A stretch of 64,000 nt of DNA from JACQQW01 sp964520655 (lineage in GTDB: Bacteria > Omnitrophota > Gorgyraeia > Zapsychrales > Fredricksoniimonadaceae). Made by a program: the position numbers and the translations under genes. The stretch covers positions 53,465 through 117,464 of the forward strand of contig CAZFNI010000007.1 in assembly GCA_964520655.1 (NCBI GenBank), in the 5' to 3' direction. Shown piece by piece: positions 51,530 to 60,769 of the stretch (its first letter is position 1; each line of letters begins with the position of its first letter). The notes below the pieces were generated by a model that ran no database searches, was not told where the DNA came from, and saw nothing but the letters and a program-made list of their open reading frames with translations.

Positions 51530-52138
51530 ATGAAATTACATGTCGGCTGCGGCACCAATAAAATACCCGGCTGGGTCAATATCGATTCCGTTGCCAGCTG
51601 CAACCCGGACCTGGTCCATGACCTAGCTAAACCTTTACCTTACGGCGATCAAGTTGCTGATGAATTAAAGGCTGAAGGCGTGCTGGAACATTTCGATAAA
51701 TACATGCGCTATGTTGTCGTGGGGGATTGGGTCAGGGTTTTAAAGGTAGACGGGCTTATCCATTTAGAGCTCCCGGATTTTAAAAAAATATTGTTCAACC
51801 GATATTTTAAATTCAAATTCGATGATCTCATGGACACGATCTTCGGCGAGAATCTATGGGAAAGCAAGATCTACATCGGTCATTTCGGCAATCATAAATG
51901 GGGCTATTCGCCTAAGACATTGACCGCGTTCATGCGGCAGATGGGGTTTGAACCGGTCAGCGTTGTGACCAAGGGGCTCAATATCCGTTATACCGGCCGC
52001 AAGGTTCGGCATATTCCGACGGAAGAGATGGATAAATGGCTTATCCATTCGCACAATAACAAATTCGGCGCCGCTCGTTCGGATGTCCCGCTGGGGGAGA
52101 TCAAGGCGATGATAAGAACATTTAATCGCGACATCTAA
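51530..52138 (+). CDS. Class I SAM-dependent methyltransferase-like protein
   Basis: 202 residues. MKLHVGCGTNKIPGWVNID at the very start is motif I of a Rossmann methyltransferase with almost no N-terminal extension, and VLEHF with RVLKVDGLIHLELPDF are motifs IV-VI. Such short proteins are often found in polysaccharide or lipid modification clusters. The acceptor is unknown. The C-terminal ~80 residues are basic and hydrophobic. Transcribed divergently from thiS. Confidence 0.8.
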   Translation: MKLHVGCGTNKIPGWVNIDSVASCNPDLVHDLAKPLPYGDQVADELKAEGVLEHFDKYMRYVVVGDWVRVLKVDGLIHLELPDFKKILFNRYFKFKFDDLMDTIFGENLWESKIYIGHFGNHKWGYSPKTLTAFMRQMGFEPVSVVTKGLNIRYTGRKVRHIPTEEMDKWLIHSHNNKFGAARSDVPLGEIKAMIRTFNRDI

Positions 52139-52300
52139 CCAACTAACGTTCGGTGTTTCTTCCAGGTAGTTTATGGTTGAAATTATTTCGATCCCAAACT
52201 AAGATGTAGTAAATATTCAGGCCTGCGCACATCTGCCGTATTACCTATCCGCCGCGTGTTCTTCATGGCCATATCGCCAACTTTTTAAGCAGGAGGTTCC

Positions 52301-53119
52301 ATGAATAACAATTTAGCTGTGTTTGAGAATTACAAGATCCGTCGTGTCTATGATGAGGCGACAGAAACGTGGTATTTCTCGGTTATTGATATCGTTCAAG
52401 TCTTAATAGAGCAACGGGATTATCAGGCCGCCAGGAAGTATTGGAATAAGTTAAAAGAGCGTCTTAACAAGGAAGGCAGTCAGTCGGTGACAAATTGTCA
52501 CCAACTGAAATTAGAAGCTGCTGACGGAAAGAGATATTTGACGGATGTCGCTACGGCTGAAACCCTTTTGCGTTTAGTCCAATCGGTGCCCAGCCCAAAA
52601 GCAGAGCCGATAAAATTATGGCTCGCTAAGGTCGGCTATGAGCGCATGCAGGAGATGGCTGATCCGGCTCGGTCGCTTGATCGTGCCCGGGAAACTTGGA
52701 AAAAGCACGGACGTAGCGAAAAATGGATCCAGCAGCGGATGATGGGTCAGGAAACGCGCAATAAACTGACCGATTATTGGAAAGAGCATGGCATTCAGAA
52801 AGAGGATGAGTTTGCCATTCTGACTAATATTATCCACCAGGAATGGGCTGGGGTCACGGTCAAAGAACATAAGGACATCAAGGGATTAAAGACGCAGAAT
52901 TTGCGTGATCATATGAGCGAAGCGGAGCTGATCTTTACAGCGCTGGCGGAGCTATCAACAAGGCAGATTGCTGAAAGCACACAGGCAAAAGGATTGCCTG
53001 AGAATGCCAAAGCCGGCAAGGCAGGGGGCGGCATTGCACGTAAAGCGCGGGTAGAGTTAGAGGGAAGAACGGGCCGGAAGGTTATTTCGGGCGGGAATTA
53101 TTTGCCGCCCAAGAAATAG
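52301..53119 (+). CDS. BRO-family (BRO-N) DNA-binding protein, phage antirepressor type
   Basis: 272 residues. The N-terminal BRO domain includes WYFSVIDIVQVL, ARKYWNKLKERL, SQSVTNCHQLKL and TVATAETLLRLVQSVPSPKAEPIKLWLAKVGYERM, cut here to its hallmark S-P-K-A-E-P-x-K-x-W-L-A. The C-terminal half is helical with a QTRNKLT-type segment and a basic tail. AGGAGG lies just before the ATG. No phage structural or integrase gene is nearby. The VTNCH codons sit in a 27-bp palindrome like that of the ORF6N gene. Confidence 0.87.
   Translation: MNNNLAVFENYKIRRVYDEATETWYFSVIDIVQVLIEQRDYQAARKYWNKLKERLNKEGSQSVTNCHQLKLEAADGKRYLTDVATAETLLRLVQSVPSPKAEPIKLWLAKVGYERMQEMADPARSLDRARETWKKHGRSEKWIQQRMMGQETRNKLTDYWKEHGIQKEDEFAILTNIIHQEWAGVTVKEHKDIKGLKTQNLRDHMSEAELIFTALAELSTRQIAESTQAKGLPENAKAGKAGGGIARKARVELEGRTGRKVISGGNYLPPKK
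52481..52507. promoter_or_regulatory. 27-bp palindrome inside the BRO-family gene
   Basis: 13-base arms around a central A at 52494, 12 of 13 positions paired; core GGTGACAAATTGTCACC. Same length, centre and core plan as the palindrome at 21895-21921. It covers codons for SVTNCHQL. Confidence 0.7.
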
Positions 53120-53212
53120 GGAATAGCTGTAAAAAATATCTTTTCATTGGGGGGATTTTTTGTATAATAAACCGTTTCTATTAATCAACCTATTCTAAGG
53201 ATGGCAAATACG

Positions 53213-53632
53213 ATGAGCAAAGCCGGGGTATTCGGGTATGAGTTGTTGTTGGACCTTTATGGTTGCAAACCAGGTGTTTGTGACGACCTGACCCTTTGCT
53301 ACAATTTCCTCGACGAGATTGTAGGTTTTTTAGGCATGGAGAAACAGGCCCCGCCATCCATTTTCAAAAGCGATGATGTGCGTTTCCCCGATAAAGCCGG
53401 ACTTTCCGGATGGGTTCCGCTCATTGAAAGTTCGATCGTCATCCATACCTTAAGCCCTAAGGATTTCATCACCGTTGATATTTATTGCTGCCGCGCCTTT
53501 GATAAGAAAAAAGCGGAGGATTTCTGCCGCCGTTTCTTCTCGCCTAAGAAAGTTGAAGCACAATTCGTGGAGAGGGGCTTAAGCTATTACGCGGACGCAG
53601 CACCAGCCGCGAAGGTCCTGACCCATAAATAA
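53213..53632 (+). CDS. speD: S-adenosylmethionine decarboxylase proenzyme
   Basis: 139 residues from the ATG at 53213, chosen because AAGGA lies 11 bases before it; the ATG at 53201 abuts the same AAGG too closely. The self-cleavage site is LIESSIVIHT: the pyruvoyl Ser follows Glu, the processing His is five residues later, and the second Cys of IYCCRAF is 20 residues after the Ser, matching the Ser63/His68/Cys83 spacing known for the Thermotoga enzyme. It gives decarboxylated SAM for spermidine. No speE is adjacent. Confidence 0.85.
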   Translation: MSKAGVFGYELLLDLYGCKPGVCDDLTLCYNFLDEIVGFLGMEKQAPPSIFKSDDVRFPDKAGLSGWVPLIESSIVIHTLSPKDFITVDIYCCRAFDKKKAEDFCRRFFSPKKVEAQFVERGLSYYADAAPAAKVLTHK

Positions 53633-53653
53633 GTTTCTAGCTGCACAAGCATC

Positions 53654-56113
53654 ATGCCCTACACGACCAATGACATCAAGTATATAGAACTCAAATGGCA
53701 GAAGTTCTGGCGCGACAATCAAACATTCAATGTCGTTGCCGACCCTGCTAAAAAGAAATATTACTGCCTGGAAATGTTTCCTTACCCTTCGGGTAAGATC
53801 CACATGGGGCATGTCCGCAATTACACGATCGCGGATGTGATCGCGCGTTTCAAGATGATGCAGGGTTTTAACGTCCTGCACCCCATTGGTTACGACGCCT
53901 TCGGCCAGCCGGCGGAGAATGCCGCCATCAAGCACAACACCGACCCGGCAAAATGGACCTATCGCTGCATTGATCAAATGCATGATGAGCTGCTTAAAAT
54001 GGGATTTTCCTATGACTATTCCCGCGAGATCTCAACCTGCGATGCCAGCTACTATAAATGGAATCAGTGGATCTTCATCAAGATGTTCGAGAAAGGCCTG
54101 GCGTACCGCAAGGCCTCGCCGGTCAATTGGTGTGCAAGCTGCGCGACCACCTTGGCCAATGAAGAGGTCATTAACGGCGCCTGCTGGCGCTGTAAGACCG
54201 AAGTCGTTCAGAAGGATCTGGAACAATGGTATTTGAAGATCACCCAATATAACGATGTTTTGCTTGATGACTTAAAAGGATTGGATCATTGGCCGTCGCG
54301 GGTTAAAGCCATGCAGGAGAATTGGATCGGCAAAAGCTATGGCGTTGAGATCTATTTTAAAGTAAAAGATTCTACCGAGACGATCAAGGTGTTCACGACC
54401 AGGCCTGATACTATTTTCGGCGCAACCTATGTGGTGCTGGCTCCTGAACATCCGCTGGTCAAGAAATTAATTGCGGGCACGCCGCAAGAGAAATCGATTC
54501 TCGAGTTTATTGCCAAAACAGCGAATAAATCCAAATCCCTGCGCATGTCTGGCGACCAGCGCAAAGAAGGGGTCGAGCTTGGCGTTTCTGCGATCAATCC
54601 CGTCAACGGGGAGAGCATTCCAGTTTTCATTGGCGATTATGTCCTAATGGAATACGGCACAGGTGCTATCATGGCCGTGCCCACCCACGATCAGCGGGAT
54701 TTTGAATTTGCAAAAGAGCATGGTTTGCCTATGCGGATCGTCATCCAAGATCCTAAGAATCCGGCCGCAACGGTAGAGACCATGAGCGCCGCATTTGTGG
54801 ATGCCGGTGTTCTGGTGAATTCTAAACAATTTGACGGCTCCCCTAATGAAGCCGCGAAAGAAAGAATAGCCAAATGGATGGAAGCGGGAGGTATGGGCAA
54901 GGTCTCGATCCATTGGCGCCTGCGCGATTGGCTGATCTCCCGTCAACGCTATTGGGGCGCGCCGATCCCGATGATCTATTGCAAGACTTGCGGCGTTGTG
55001 CCTGTGCCGGATAAAGAGCTTCCCGTTAAATTGCCGGAGAATGTCAAGATCACCGGCGAGGGTGGATCGCCTTTAGCCAAGGTTAAAGAATTCGTTGAAT
55101 GTGCTTGTCCTAAATGTAACGCCCCAGCCCGTCGGGAAACCGACACCATGGCGACATTCTTTGATTCATCATGGTATTTCCTGCGTTTTTGTTCCGCTCA
55201 TAACGACAGCTATGTGTTTGACAAAGAAGAAGCCAAATATTGGATGCCGGTTGACCAGTATATCGGCGGCATTGAGCATGCCATTTTGCATTTATTGTAT
55301 TCCCGGTTCTTTACCAAATTCCTTAAAGATTTAGGGTTGGTCGACGTGAAAGAGCCTTTTGTCCGCTTATTGACACAAGGGATGGTGCTCAAAGACGGCG
55401 AGGTCATGTCTAAATCCCGCGGCAATACGGTTGACCCGGATGAAGTGCTTTCCATTTACGGTGCCGATACTTTACGGCTGTTTATTTTGTTTGCTGCTCC
55501 GCCGGAAGATCAATTGGAATGGAACAGCGACGGCTTGGAGGGGGCGTGGCGTTTCTTGAACCGGGTGTATTTGATGGTCGAGAAACGTTTCGATAAGACC
55601 ATCACGGACAAGGCGGTTCCCGCTAACGATGCGGACAAAGAACTGGAACGTGAACGCAATAGCGCGATCAAGAAGATCTCCCAGGCCTTTGATGAAGGCT
55701 ATAAATTCAATACCGCCATCAGTCACATGATGGTCCTGGCCAATGCCATTGATAAATACAAGACCAATAACGCCCTTTCTAATTGTGCCATTGAGACGCT
55801 GGTGCGCCTGTTGGCGCCGTTTACCCCGCACGTCGCCGAGGAAATGTGGGCGATGATGGGTAAAAAAGAAGCGACCATAAGCCATGTATCTTGGCCTGCG
55901 GTGGATGAAGGGGCGCTTGTGCAAAGCAATGTCACGCTGGCGGTTCAGGTCAATGGTAAAGTGCGCGCACAGATCGTTGTGTCCGCCCAGGCCTCCCAGG
56001 AGGACATCAAGGCAGCGGCGACCTCGGAAGCCAATGTCGCCAAATATCTGGAAGGCCAGACCATCAAGAAATTCATCGTCGTCCCCGGCCGTATCGTCAG
56101 CATTGTTATTTGA
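53654..56113 (+). CDS. leuS: Leucyl-tRNA synthetase
   Basis: 819 residues, normal bacterial length. HIGH motif: PYPSGKIHMGHVRNY near residue 41. The CP1 editing domain follows (TTRPDTIFGATYV, GTGAIMAVPTHDQRD with the editing Asp). KMSKS motif: MSKSRGNTVDPDE near residue 592. The C-terminal anticodon domain ends in VVPGRIVSIVI. No ribosome site is evident; it follows speD by 21 bp. Confidence 0.97.
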   Translation: MPYTTNDIKYIELKWQKFWRDNQTFNVVADPAKKKYYCLEMFPYPSGKIHMGHVRNYTIADVIARFKMMQGFNVLHPIGYDAFGQPAENAAIKHNTDPAKWTYRCIDQMHDELLKMGFSYDYSREISTCDASYYKWNQWIFIKMFEKGLAYRKASPVNWCASCATTLANEEVINGACWRCKTEVVQKDLEQWYLKITQYNDVLLDDLKGLDHWPSRVKAMQENWIGKSYGVEIYFKVKDSTETIKVFTTRPDTIFGATYVVLAPEHPLVKKLIAGTPQEKSILEFIAKTANKSKSLRMSGDQRKEGVELGVSAINPVNGESIPVFIGDYVLMEYGTGAIMAVPTHDQRDFEFAKEHGLPMRIVIQDPKNPAATVETMSAAFVDAGVLVNSKQFDGSPNEAAKERIAKWMEAGGMGKVSIHWRLRDWLISRQRYWGAPIPMIYCKTCGVVPVPDKELPVKLPENVKITGEGGSPLAKVKEFVECACPKCNAPARRETDTMATFFDSSWYFLRFCSAHNDSYVFDKEEAKYWMPVDQYIGGIEHAILHLLYSRFFTKFLKDLGLVDVKEPFVRLLTQGMVLKDGEVMSKSRGNTVDPDEVLSIYGADTLRLFILFAAPPEDQLEWNSDGLEGAWRFLNRVYLMVEKRFDKTITDKAVPANDADKELERERNSAIKKISQAFDEGYKFNTAISHMMVLANAIDKYKTNNALSNCAIETLVRLLAPFTPHVAEEMWAMMGKKEATISHVSWPAVDEGALVQSNVTLAVQVNGKVRAQIVVSAQASQEDIKAAATSEANVAKYLEGQTIKKFIVVPGRIVSIVI

Positions 56114-56131
56114 TCGCACCATAACTATCTG

Positions 56132-56160
56132 TTGAATTAATCCACAAATCGAAGTATATT
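56132..56160 (+). promoter_or_regulatory. Promoter for the EndoQ-uvrD pair (short or no leader)
   Basis: -35 TTGAAT (56132-56137), 17-bp spacer, -10 TATATT (56155-56160), 12 nt before the ATG at 56173 with no ribosome site. Confidence 0.55.
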
Positions 56161-56172
56161 CACAGCAATACT

Positions 56173-57459
56173 ATGAAATTCTACGCCGACCTCCACATAC
56201 ACTCGCATTTTTCCCGCGCCACATCGAAAGATCTCGACCTTGAACATCTATACCTCTGGGCCCAGCTTAAAGGCATCCATGTCGTCGGTACCGGAGATTG
56301 TATCCATCCGCTGTGGCTAAAAGAACTCGAGGAGAAATTGGAGCCGGCGGAGGAGGGTTTGTTTAAACTCAAGGAACAATTTTGTAAAGCGATAGATGCG
56401 CAGCTGCCTGCTGCTTGCCGCATGCCGGTGCGTTTCATGCTGACTGTTGAGATCTCCAACATTTATAAGCGCCTGGATAAAGTACGCAAAGTCCACAACT
56501 TGATCTGGTTCTCCTCGTTTGAAGCGGCCAAGAAAGTGCAGGCCAAATTAGGGGCGATCGGCAATATTAAATCTGACGGCCGTCCTATCCTGGGACTGGA
56601 TTCCAGGGACCTGCTGGAAATTGCGATTGAGGCCGACCCGATGAACCTTTTTGTACCCGCACACATTTGGACACCGTGGTTCTCCGCGCTTGGTTCCATG
56701 GGCGGGTTTGACCGGATGGAGGACTGTTTCGCTGATCTCATTGGCCATATCCATGCTGTTGAGACGGGTTTATCTTCAGACCCATTGATGAATTGGCGTT
56801 TGGAACAATTGGATCGATTTATTTTAGTATCGAATTCCGACGCCCATTCTCCGGCGAAGCTGGGCCGGGAAGCGAATATGTTCGACACGGAGTTATCATA
56901 CCCTGCCATCTATCGGGCCTTGACCGATGTCAAAGATAAAGGACTGGTCGGGACGGTTGAATTTTTTCCGGAAGAAGGGAAATACCATTACGACGGGCAC
57001 CGCAATTGCCAGACGCGGCTGCATCCCACAGAAACGATCGCCAACAAAGGGTTGTGTCCGGTTTGTCAAAAACCGGTTACCGTTGGGGTGATGGCCAGGG
57101 TCGAGCAGCTGGCAGACAGGTCAGAGGGCCCGTTAGCGCCTAGAGCCAGGCCTTACAAAAGCTTGATCCCGCTGCCGGAGATCATCGCGGAGGCCAAAGA
57201 TATGGGTGCGGCTTCTAAGGCTGTGCAGGCCGTTTATCAGAATATGCTGGCCGCGATCGGGAATGAATTTTTCATTTTGTGCGATGCTCCCATCGAGATG
57301 ATCAAACGATCTGTTGGTGATCATGTGGCTGAGGGGATACGGCGCATGCGTGCCGGGCAGGTCACGATCAACGCGGGATACGACGGGGAATTCGGGACGA
57401 TCAAGATCTTCTCTGGTGATGAACGCCAGGTGATGGACAAACAAATGGCTTTATTTTAG
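56173..57459 (+). CDS. Endonuclease Q-like PHP-domain protein
   Basis: 428 residues. The PHP motif DLHIHSHFSRATSKDL is at the start, with GTGDCIHP next and later HAVETGLSSD and SNSDAHSP supplying the remaining metal ligands. A C-terminal Zn-type part includes two C-x2-C-like pairs (C-Q-T-R then CPVCQKP). This is the layout of EndoQ, which cuts 5' of deaminated bases in archaea and some bacteria. It is followed 5 bp later by a UvrD-type helicase. Confidence 0.87.
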   Translation: MKFYADLHIHSHFSRATSKDLDLEHLYLWAQLKGIHVVGTGDCIHPLWLKELEEKLEPAEEGLFKLKEQFCKAIDAQLPAACRMPVRFMLTVEISNIYKRLDKVRKVHNLIWFSSFEAAKKVQAKLGAIGNIKSDGRPILGLDSRDLLEIAIEADPMNLFVPAHIWTPWFSALGSMGGFDRMEDCFADLIGHIHAVETGLSSDPLMNWRLEQLDRFILVSNSDAHSPAKLGREANMFDTELSYPAIYRALTDVKDKGLVGTVEFFPEEGKYHYDGHRNCQTRLHPTETIANKGLCPVCQKPVTVGVMARVEQLADRSEGPLAPRARPYKSLIPLPEIIAEAKDMGAASKAVQAVYQNMLAAIGNEFFILCDAPIEMIKRSVGDHVAEGIRRMRAGQVTINAGYDGEFGTIKIFSGDERQVMDKQMALF

Positions 57460-57464
57460 TTGAT

Positions 57465-58925
57465 ATGAAGAGAATATTGAATCCCGCTCAGCAGGCCGCA
57501 GTGGATCATGACGGCGGACATCTACTCATTGCCGCCGGTCCCGGCACGGGAAAAACCCACACACTGGTTGGCCGCATCGCCCGTATCTCCAAAGGTTTGA
57601 CAGGGCAGCAGCGTATTCTGGCGATCACCTTCACCAATAAAGCCGCTGTACAGCTTAACGAGCGTTTAGCAGCCTGGGACGTTCCCAGCCGTTTGGTCAA
57701 TGCCGTGACATTCCATGCCTTTTGCTTAAAGCTTCTGCGCGATCATTGGGATAAGACATCCCTGCCTAAAGACTTTCGCATCGCATCTGAGGACGATCTG
57801 AAAAGTTTTGACAAGTCCTTACTGGACCGGATCAGTTATTTAAAAAATACGGCGCTGGCCATCGAATCTGATGCGGATCTTAAACAATACACCAGAATAT
57901 TGCGGCAAAATAATTTGATCGACTTGGATGATGTCCTGCGTGAAGCATTGGAACTGCTGGAAGATGAAGAGACAAGCTGTTTAGTGGCCAAAACTTATCC
58001 GTATATTTTTGTCGACGAGTATCAGGATATTAATATTGTTCAGAACGCATTATTAAAGCGTCTGGTCGGATCGACGGGGAAGATCTGCGCGATCGGCGAC
58101 CCTAACCAGAGCATTTACGGGTTTCGGGGATCAGATGTCCGTTTGTTCGATCGTTTTAAGCAGGATTTTGCTGGAGCGGCAGTATTAAAATTGTCTGAGA
58201 ATTTCCGCAGTGCGCCTAATTTGCTTACTGCAAGCGTTCAGGTGATAAGCAAGGCTGATACGGACATGGAATTATTGGCACAGAAATACAGCGACGGGAA
58301 ATTGATCATCCATGAAGCTGACAGCGACCGTGCGGAAGCGGATTTCGTCGCCGGCCAGATCGAGCGTATGGTCGGCGGTTTGAATATGCAGAATTCCCAT
58401 GAGGCCGCGCGCTCCCTGGGAGACATTGCCGTTTTATACCGTTTGAATACCCAGCGTCATGCGATCACCCAGGCGCTTGACCATTTAGGCATACCGTATC
58501 AGGTCTCGAAAAAGCCAGCCAGAGGTGCGGAATATTCAGATGAGTCAGCCCTATGTCAGAAGGAAGAAGAATTAGAATACACGGTCGAGAAAGTGTCTTT
58601 ATTAACATTGCATGCTGCCAAGGGTCTGGAGTTCCCTGTTGTTTTTATGGTAGGGTGCGAAGAGAGATTGCTGCCGCTTGATCTGGATGAAATGAGAGGG
58701 GATGCGGCGGAAGAACGCCGCCTGTTCTTTGTGGGCATGACCCGCGCCAAAGAAGCCCTCTATCTGACATATGCCAAACGCCGCCAGTTGTTCGGCCGCA
58801 CCATGCATTTATCTCCATCGCCTTTTCTAAGTGATATTGAAGAACAGTTGAAAGTCGTTGAGGCTGCTCGAAAGAAACACAAAAAGGCTCACCCTGCGGA
58901 TGATGGACAAATGCAGTTGTTTTAA
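57465..58925 (+). CDS. Short UvrD/Rep-type DNA helicase
   Basis: 486 residues, far below the ~700 of UvrD or Rep. All core motifs are present: AAGPGTGKTHTL (Walker A), AITFTNKAA, FVDEYQDIN (II), IGDPNQSIYGFRG (III), SENFRSAPNLL (IV), TLHAAKGLEFPVVFMVG (V) and FFVGMTRAKEAL (VI). The 1B and most of 2B subdomains seem to be missing. Its start 5 bp after the EndoQ-like gene suggests a common repair role. Confidence 0.9.
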   Translation: MKRILNPAQQAAVDHDGGHLLIAAGPGTGKTHTLVGRIARISKGLTGQQRILAITFTNKAAVQLNERLAAWDVPSRLVNAVTFHAFCLKLLRDHWDKTSLPKDFRIASEDDLKSFDKSLLDRISYLKNTALAIESDADLKQYTRILRQNNLIDLDDVLREALELLEDEETSCLVAKTYPYIFVDEYQDINIVQNALLKRLVGSTGKICAIGDPNQSIYGFRGSDVRLFDRFKQDFAGAAVLKLSENFRSAPNLLTASVQVISKADTDMELLAQKYSDGKLIIHEADSDRAEADFVAGQIERMVGGLNMQNSHEAARSLGDIAVLYRLNTQRHAITQALDHLGIPYQVSKKPARGAEYSDESALCQKEEELEYTVEKVSLLTLHAAKGLEFPVVFMVGCEERLLPLDLDEMRGDAAEERRLFFVGMTRAKEALYLTYAKRRQLFGRTMHLSPSPFLSDIEEQLKVVEAARKKHKKAHPADDGQMQLF

Positions 58926-58992
58926 GTAGAATACATGCATTATTGCCTTTCCCCAGGGCATTCGTTATTAGATCCCCCCGTCAAGAGAACAC

Positions 58993-59343
58993 ATGTTCCA
59001 CTTAACGCCGCAGGAACGGACAGTGCTGACCGGTTTTATCGTCATATGCATTGTTGGATCGTTCGTACGATTTTCTTTGCATAAAGATCTTCATCCGATG
59101 CGCTGGGTTAAGACATCCAGCCAGAAGATCCGTTATGCCCCACCGGATATTAACCGCGATAATGCCCAGCAGATTGAGAAGATCGACGGCATAGGTCCTA
59201 AAACTGCTCAAAGGATCGTCGAGTACCGTGCCATTCATGGCCCTTATGCCAGTCTTGATGAGTTGCGTAAGGTTAAAGGTATCAATAAAAGAAACTGGCA
59301 GAAGATCAACGATTTTTATTTGGAGGCGGGGCATGACCAATAG
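58993..59343 (+). CDS. comEA: ComEA-like helix-hairpin-helix protein
   Basis: 116 residues. One membrane helix (~10-28), then a short linker and a double HhH domain: QIEKIDGIGPKTAQRIVEYRAIHGPYASLDELRKVKGINKR, given here by its I-G-x-K-T-A-x-x-I and G-P-x-x-x-x-D-E-L core. This is the ComEA DNA-uptake receptor pattern. It overlaps comEC by 11 bp. Confidence 0.9.
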   Translation: MFHLTPQERTVLTGFIVICIVGSFVRFSLHKDLHPMRWVKTSSQKIRYAPPDINRDNAQQIEKIDGIGPKTAQRIVEYRAIHGPYASLDELRKVKGINKRNWQKINDFYLEAGHDQ

Positions 59344-60706
59344 CCCGCATCGTCCCTGTTTGGCGCTGGCGGCTGCGTTTGCCGCTGGCATTATCGTTGG
59401 CAAATATATCGTTCTGCCGATGTGGTATTGGCTGGTGGTCTCCGCGGGATTTTGCGGACTGTATTTTGCCAACCGCTCACTTGTGCTCGTTTATCTTTTA
59501 TGCGCGCTATTGGGAGCGCTTTGGGTCACGCAACGAGGGCTGCTGCCTAGAGATTCATTGGCATTCCTTGCCTATCAAGAGGTAAAACGCATCAACAGTA
59601 TCGAGGGTATTGTTCTTTCTGCGGAGGAAGGGCTGGTGAAGGTTGTGTCTATTGATACCGGAGCAAAGAGGTCTAAAGTCCAGGGAAAGGTTAAGCTTGG
59701 GGCATGGGGGAGAAGAGACCTTGGTCTTAGCTACGGTGCGCATGTCCGGATGAAAGGGAAAATGTTTGCGATCCATGACATGCGTCAGGGGAGCTTTTCC
59801 TACCGTCGCTATTTACAGGAGAAAGGCGTGTTCTGGATGTTTTCGCCCGCTAAAGACGGCATTGAAGTGTTGGATCTTGATGGAGGCCATTGGCTGGTAT
59901 CACGTGCGCACAATGCGCGTTCCTATATTAACGGGATCTATGCGCATTATCTTGAACCAAGGGAGGCGGCGTTTGTGGCGGCGCTGGTCATCGGCGCAAG
60001 GCACAACATGCCCCAAGATCTCAAAGAGGTCTTCGTTAATACCGGCACGGCGCATATTCTGGCGATCAGCGGGATGAATATGGCGGTCGTCGTCAGCCTG
60101 TTCCTTTTTGTTTTTCAACTCTCCTGGTTCTCCCGGCAGAGGAAGCTGATCTTGACCGTTATGAGTTTATTAGCCTATGCCTATATCAGCGGCTGGTCGC
60201 CCTCGGTTGTCCGGGCCGCTTTGATGAGCGCCGTGCTGCTTTTATCGCTGGCATTTGAATATGAGGGCGAGGCACTTAATTCATTAGGTGTTGCGGCGCT
60301 TATGCTCATGTTCCTCGATCCTTATGTGTTGTTTGATGCGGGTTTTCAATTATCCTTCGCGGCTGTTGCCGGGATCCTCGTGCTCACGAACCCGATCAAA
60401 GGCTTTTTAATGTTTTTGCCGCAATATTTAGGACTGCCTATTGCCGTATCCCTCGCCGCATTTTGCGCCACCACCCCCATCATGGCCTATCATTTTCATA
60501 TCATCACGCCGGTCTCGATCCTGGCCAATATCCCTATTGTGCCGCTGGCAGACTTGGTCATGATGTTGGGTTTGGGGTTGGTATGCGTCAGCGGTGTTCC
60601 CGTCATTGCGACTGCTTTTGCGGCTGTTCTTAAGGCGGTCTTAAGCACGATGATCCTTTGCGCGTTATGGTTCTCCCAAATACCCTGGGGGTGTTGGACT
60701 TTCTAA
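59333..60706 (+). CDS. comEC: ComEC/Rec2-type channel lacking the C-terminal nuclease-like domain
   Basis: 457 residues from the ATG at 59333; the frame extends to 59228 but that part lies inside comEA. It has an N-terminal DUF4131-like region, then GARHNMPQDLKEVFVNTGTAHILAISGMNMAV (competence signature, G-T-x-H-x-L-A-I-S-G-M-N near residue 245) and about 8-9 spans. Full-length ComEC is ~700-800 residues with a metallo-beta-lactamase-like domain at the end, absent here: the protein stops after the last spans. The pair should import single-stranded DNA. Confidence 0.87.
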   Translation: MTNSPHRPCLALAAAFAAGIIVGKYIVLPMWYWLVVSAGFCGLYFANRSLVLVYLLCALLGALWVTQRGLLPRDSLAFLAYQEVKRINSIEGIVLSAEEGLVKVVSIDTGAKRSKVQGKVKLGAWGRRDLGLSYGAHVRMKGKMFAIHDMRQGSFSYRRYLQEKGVFWMFSPAKDGIEVLDLDGGHWLVSRAHNARSYINGIYAHYLEPREAAFVAALVIGARHNMPQDLKEVFVNTGTAHILAISGMNMAVVVSLFLFVFQLSWFSRQRKLILTVMSLLAYAYISGWSPSVVRAALMSAVLLLSLAFEYEGEALNSLGVAALMLMFLDPYVLFDAGFQLSFAAVAGILVLTNPIKGFLMFLPQYLGLPIAVSLAAFCATTPIMAYHFHIITPVSILANIPIVPLADLVMMLGLGLVCVSGVPVIATAFAAVLKAVLSTMILCALWFSQIPWGCWTF

Positions 60707-60736
60707 ATAATACATACTTTAGTATGGTAAATAGTA

Positions 60737-60765
60737 TTGACAAAGATATGTAAGGGAGGTATAGT
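60737..60765 (+). promoter_or_regulatory. Possible brnTA promoter with nearby inverted repeat
   Basis: -35 TTGACA (60737-60742), 17-bp spacer, -10 TATAGT (60760-60765). The spacer also contains an AAGGGAGG ribosome site, so leaderless and led translation conflict here. An inverted repeat CATACT-TT-AGTATG just upstream is a candidate operator. Confidence 0.4.
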
Positions 60766-60769
60766 TTAT

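Noticed and set aside
59228..59332. Upstream extension of comEC
   Set aside because: Lies wholly inside comEA in another frame; the ATG at 59333 opens directly into the first membrane segment.
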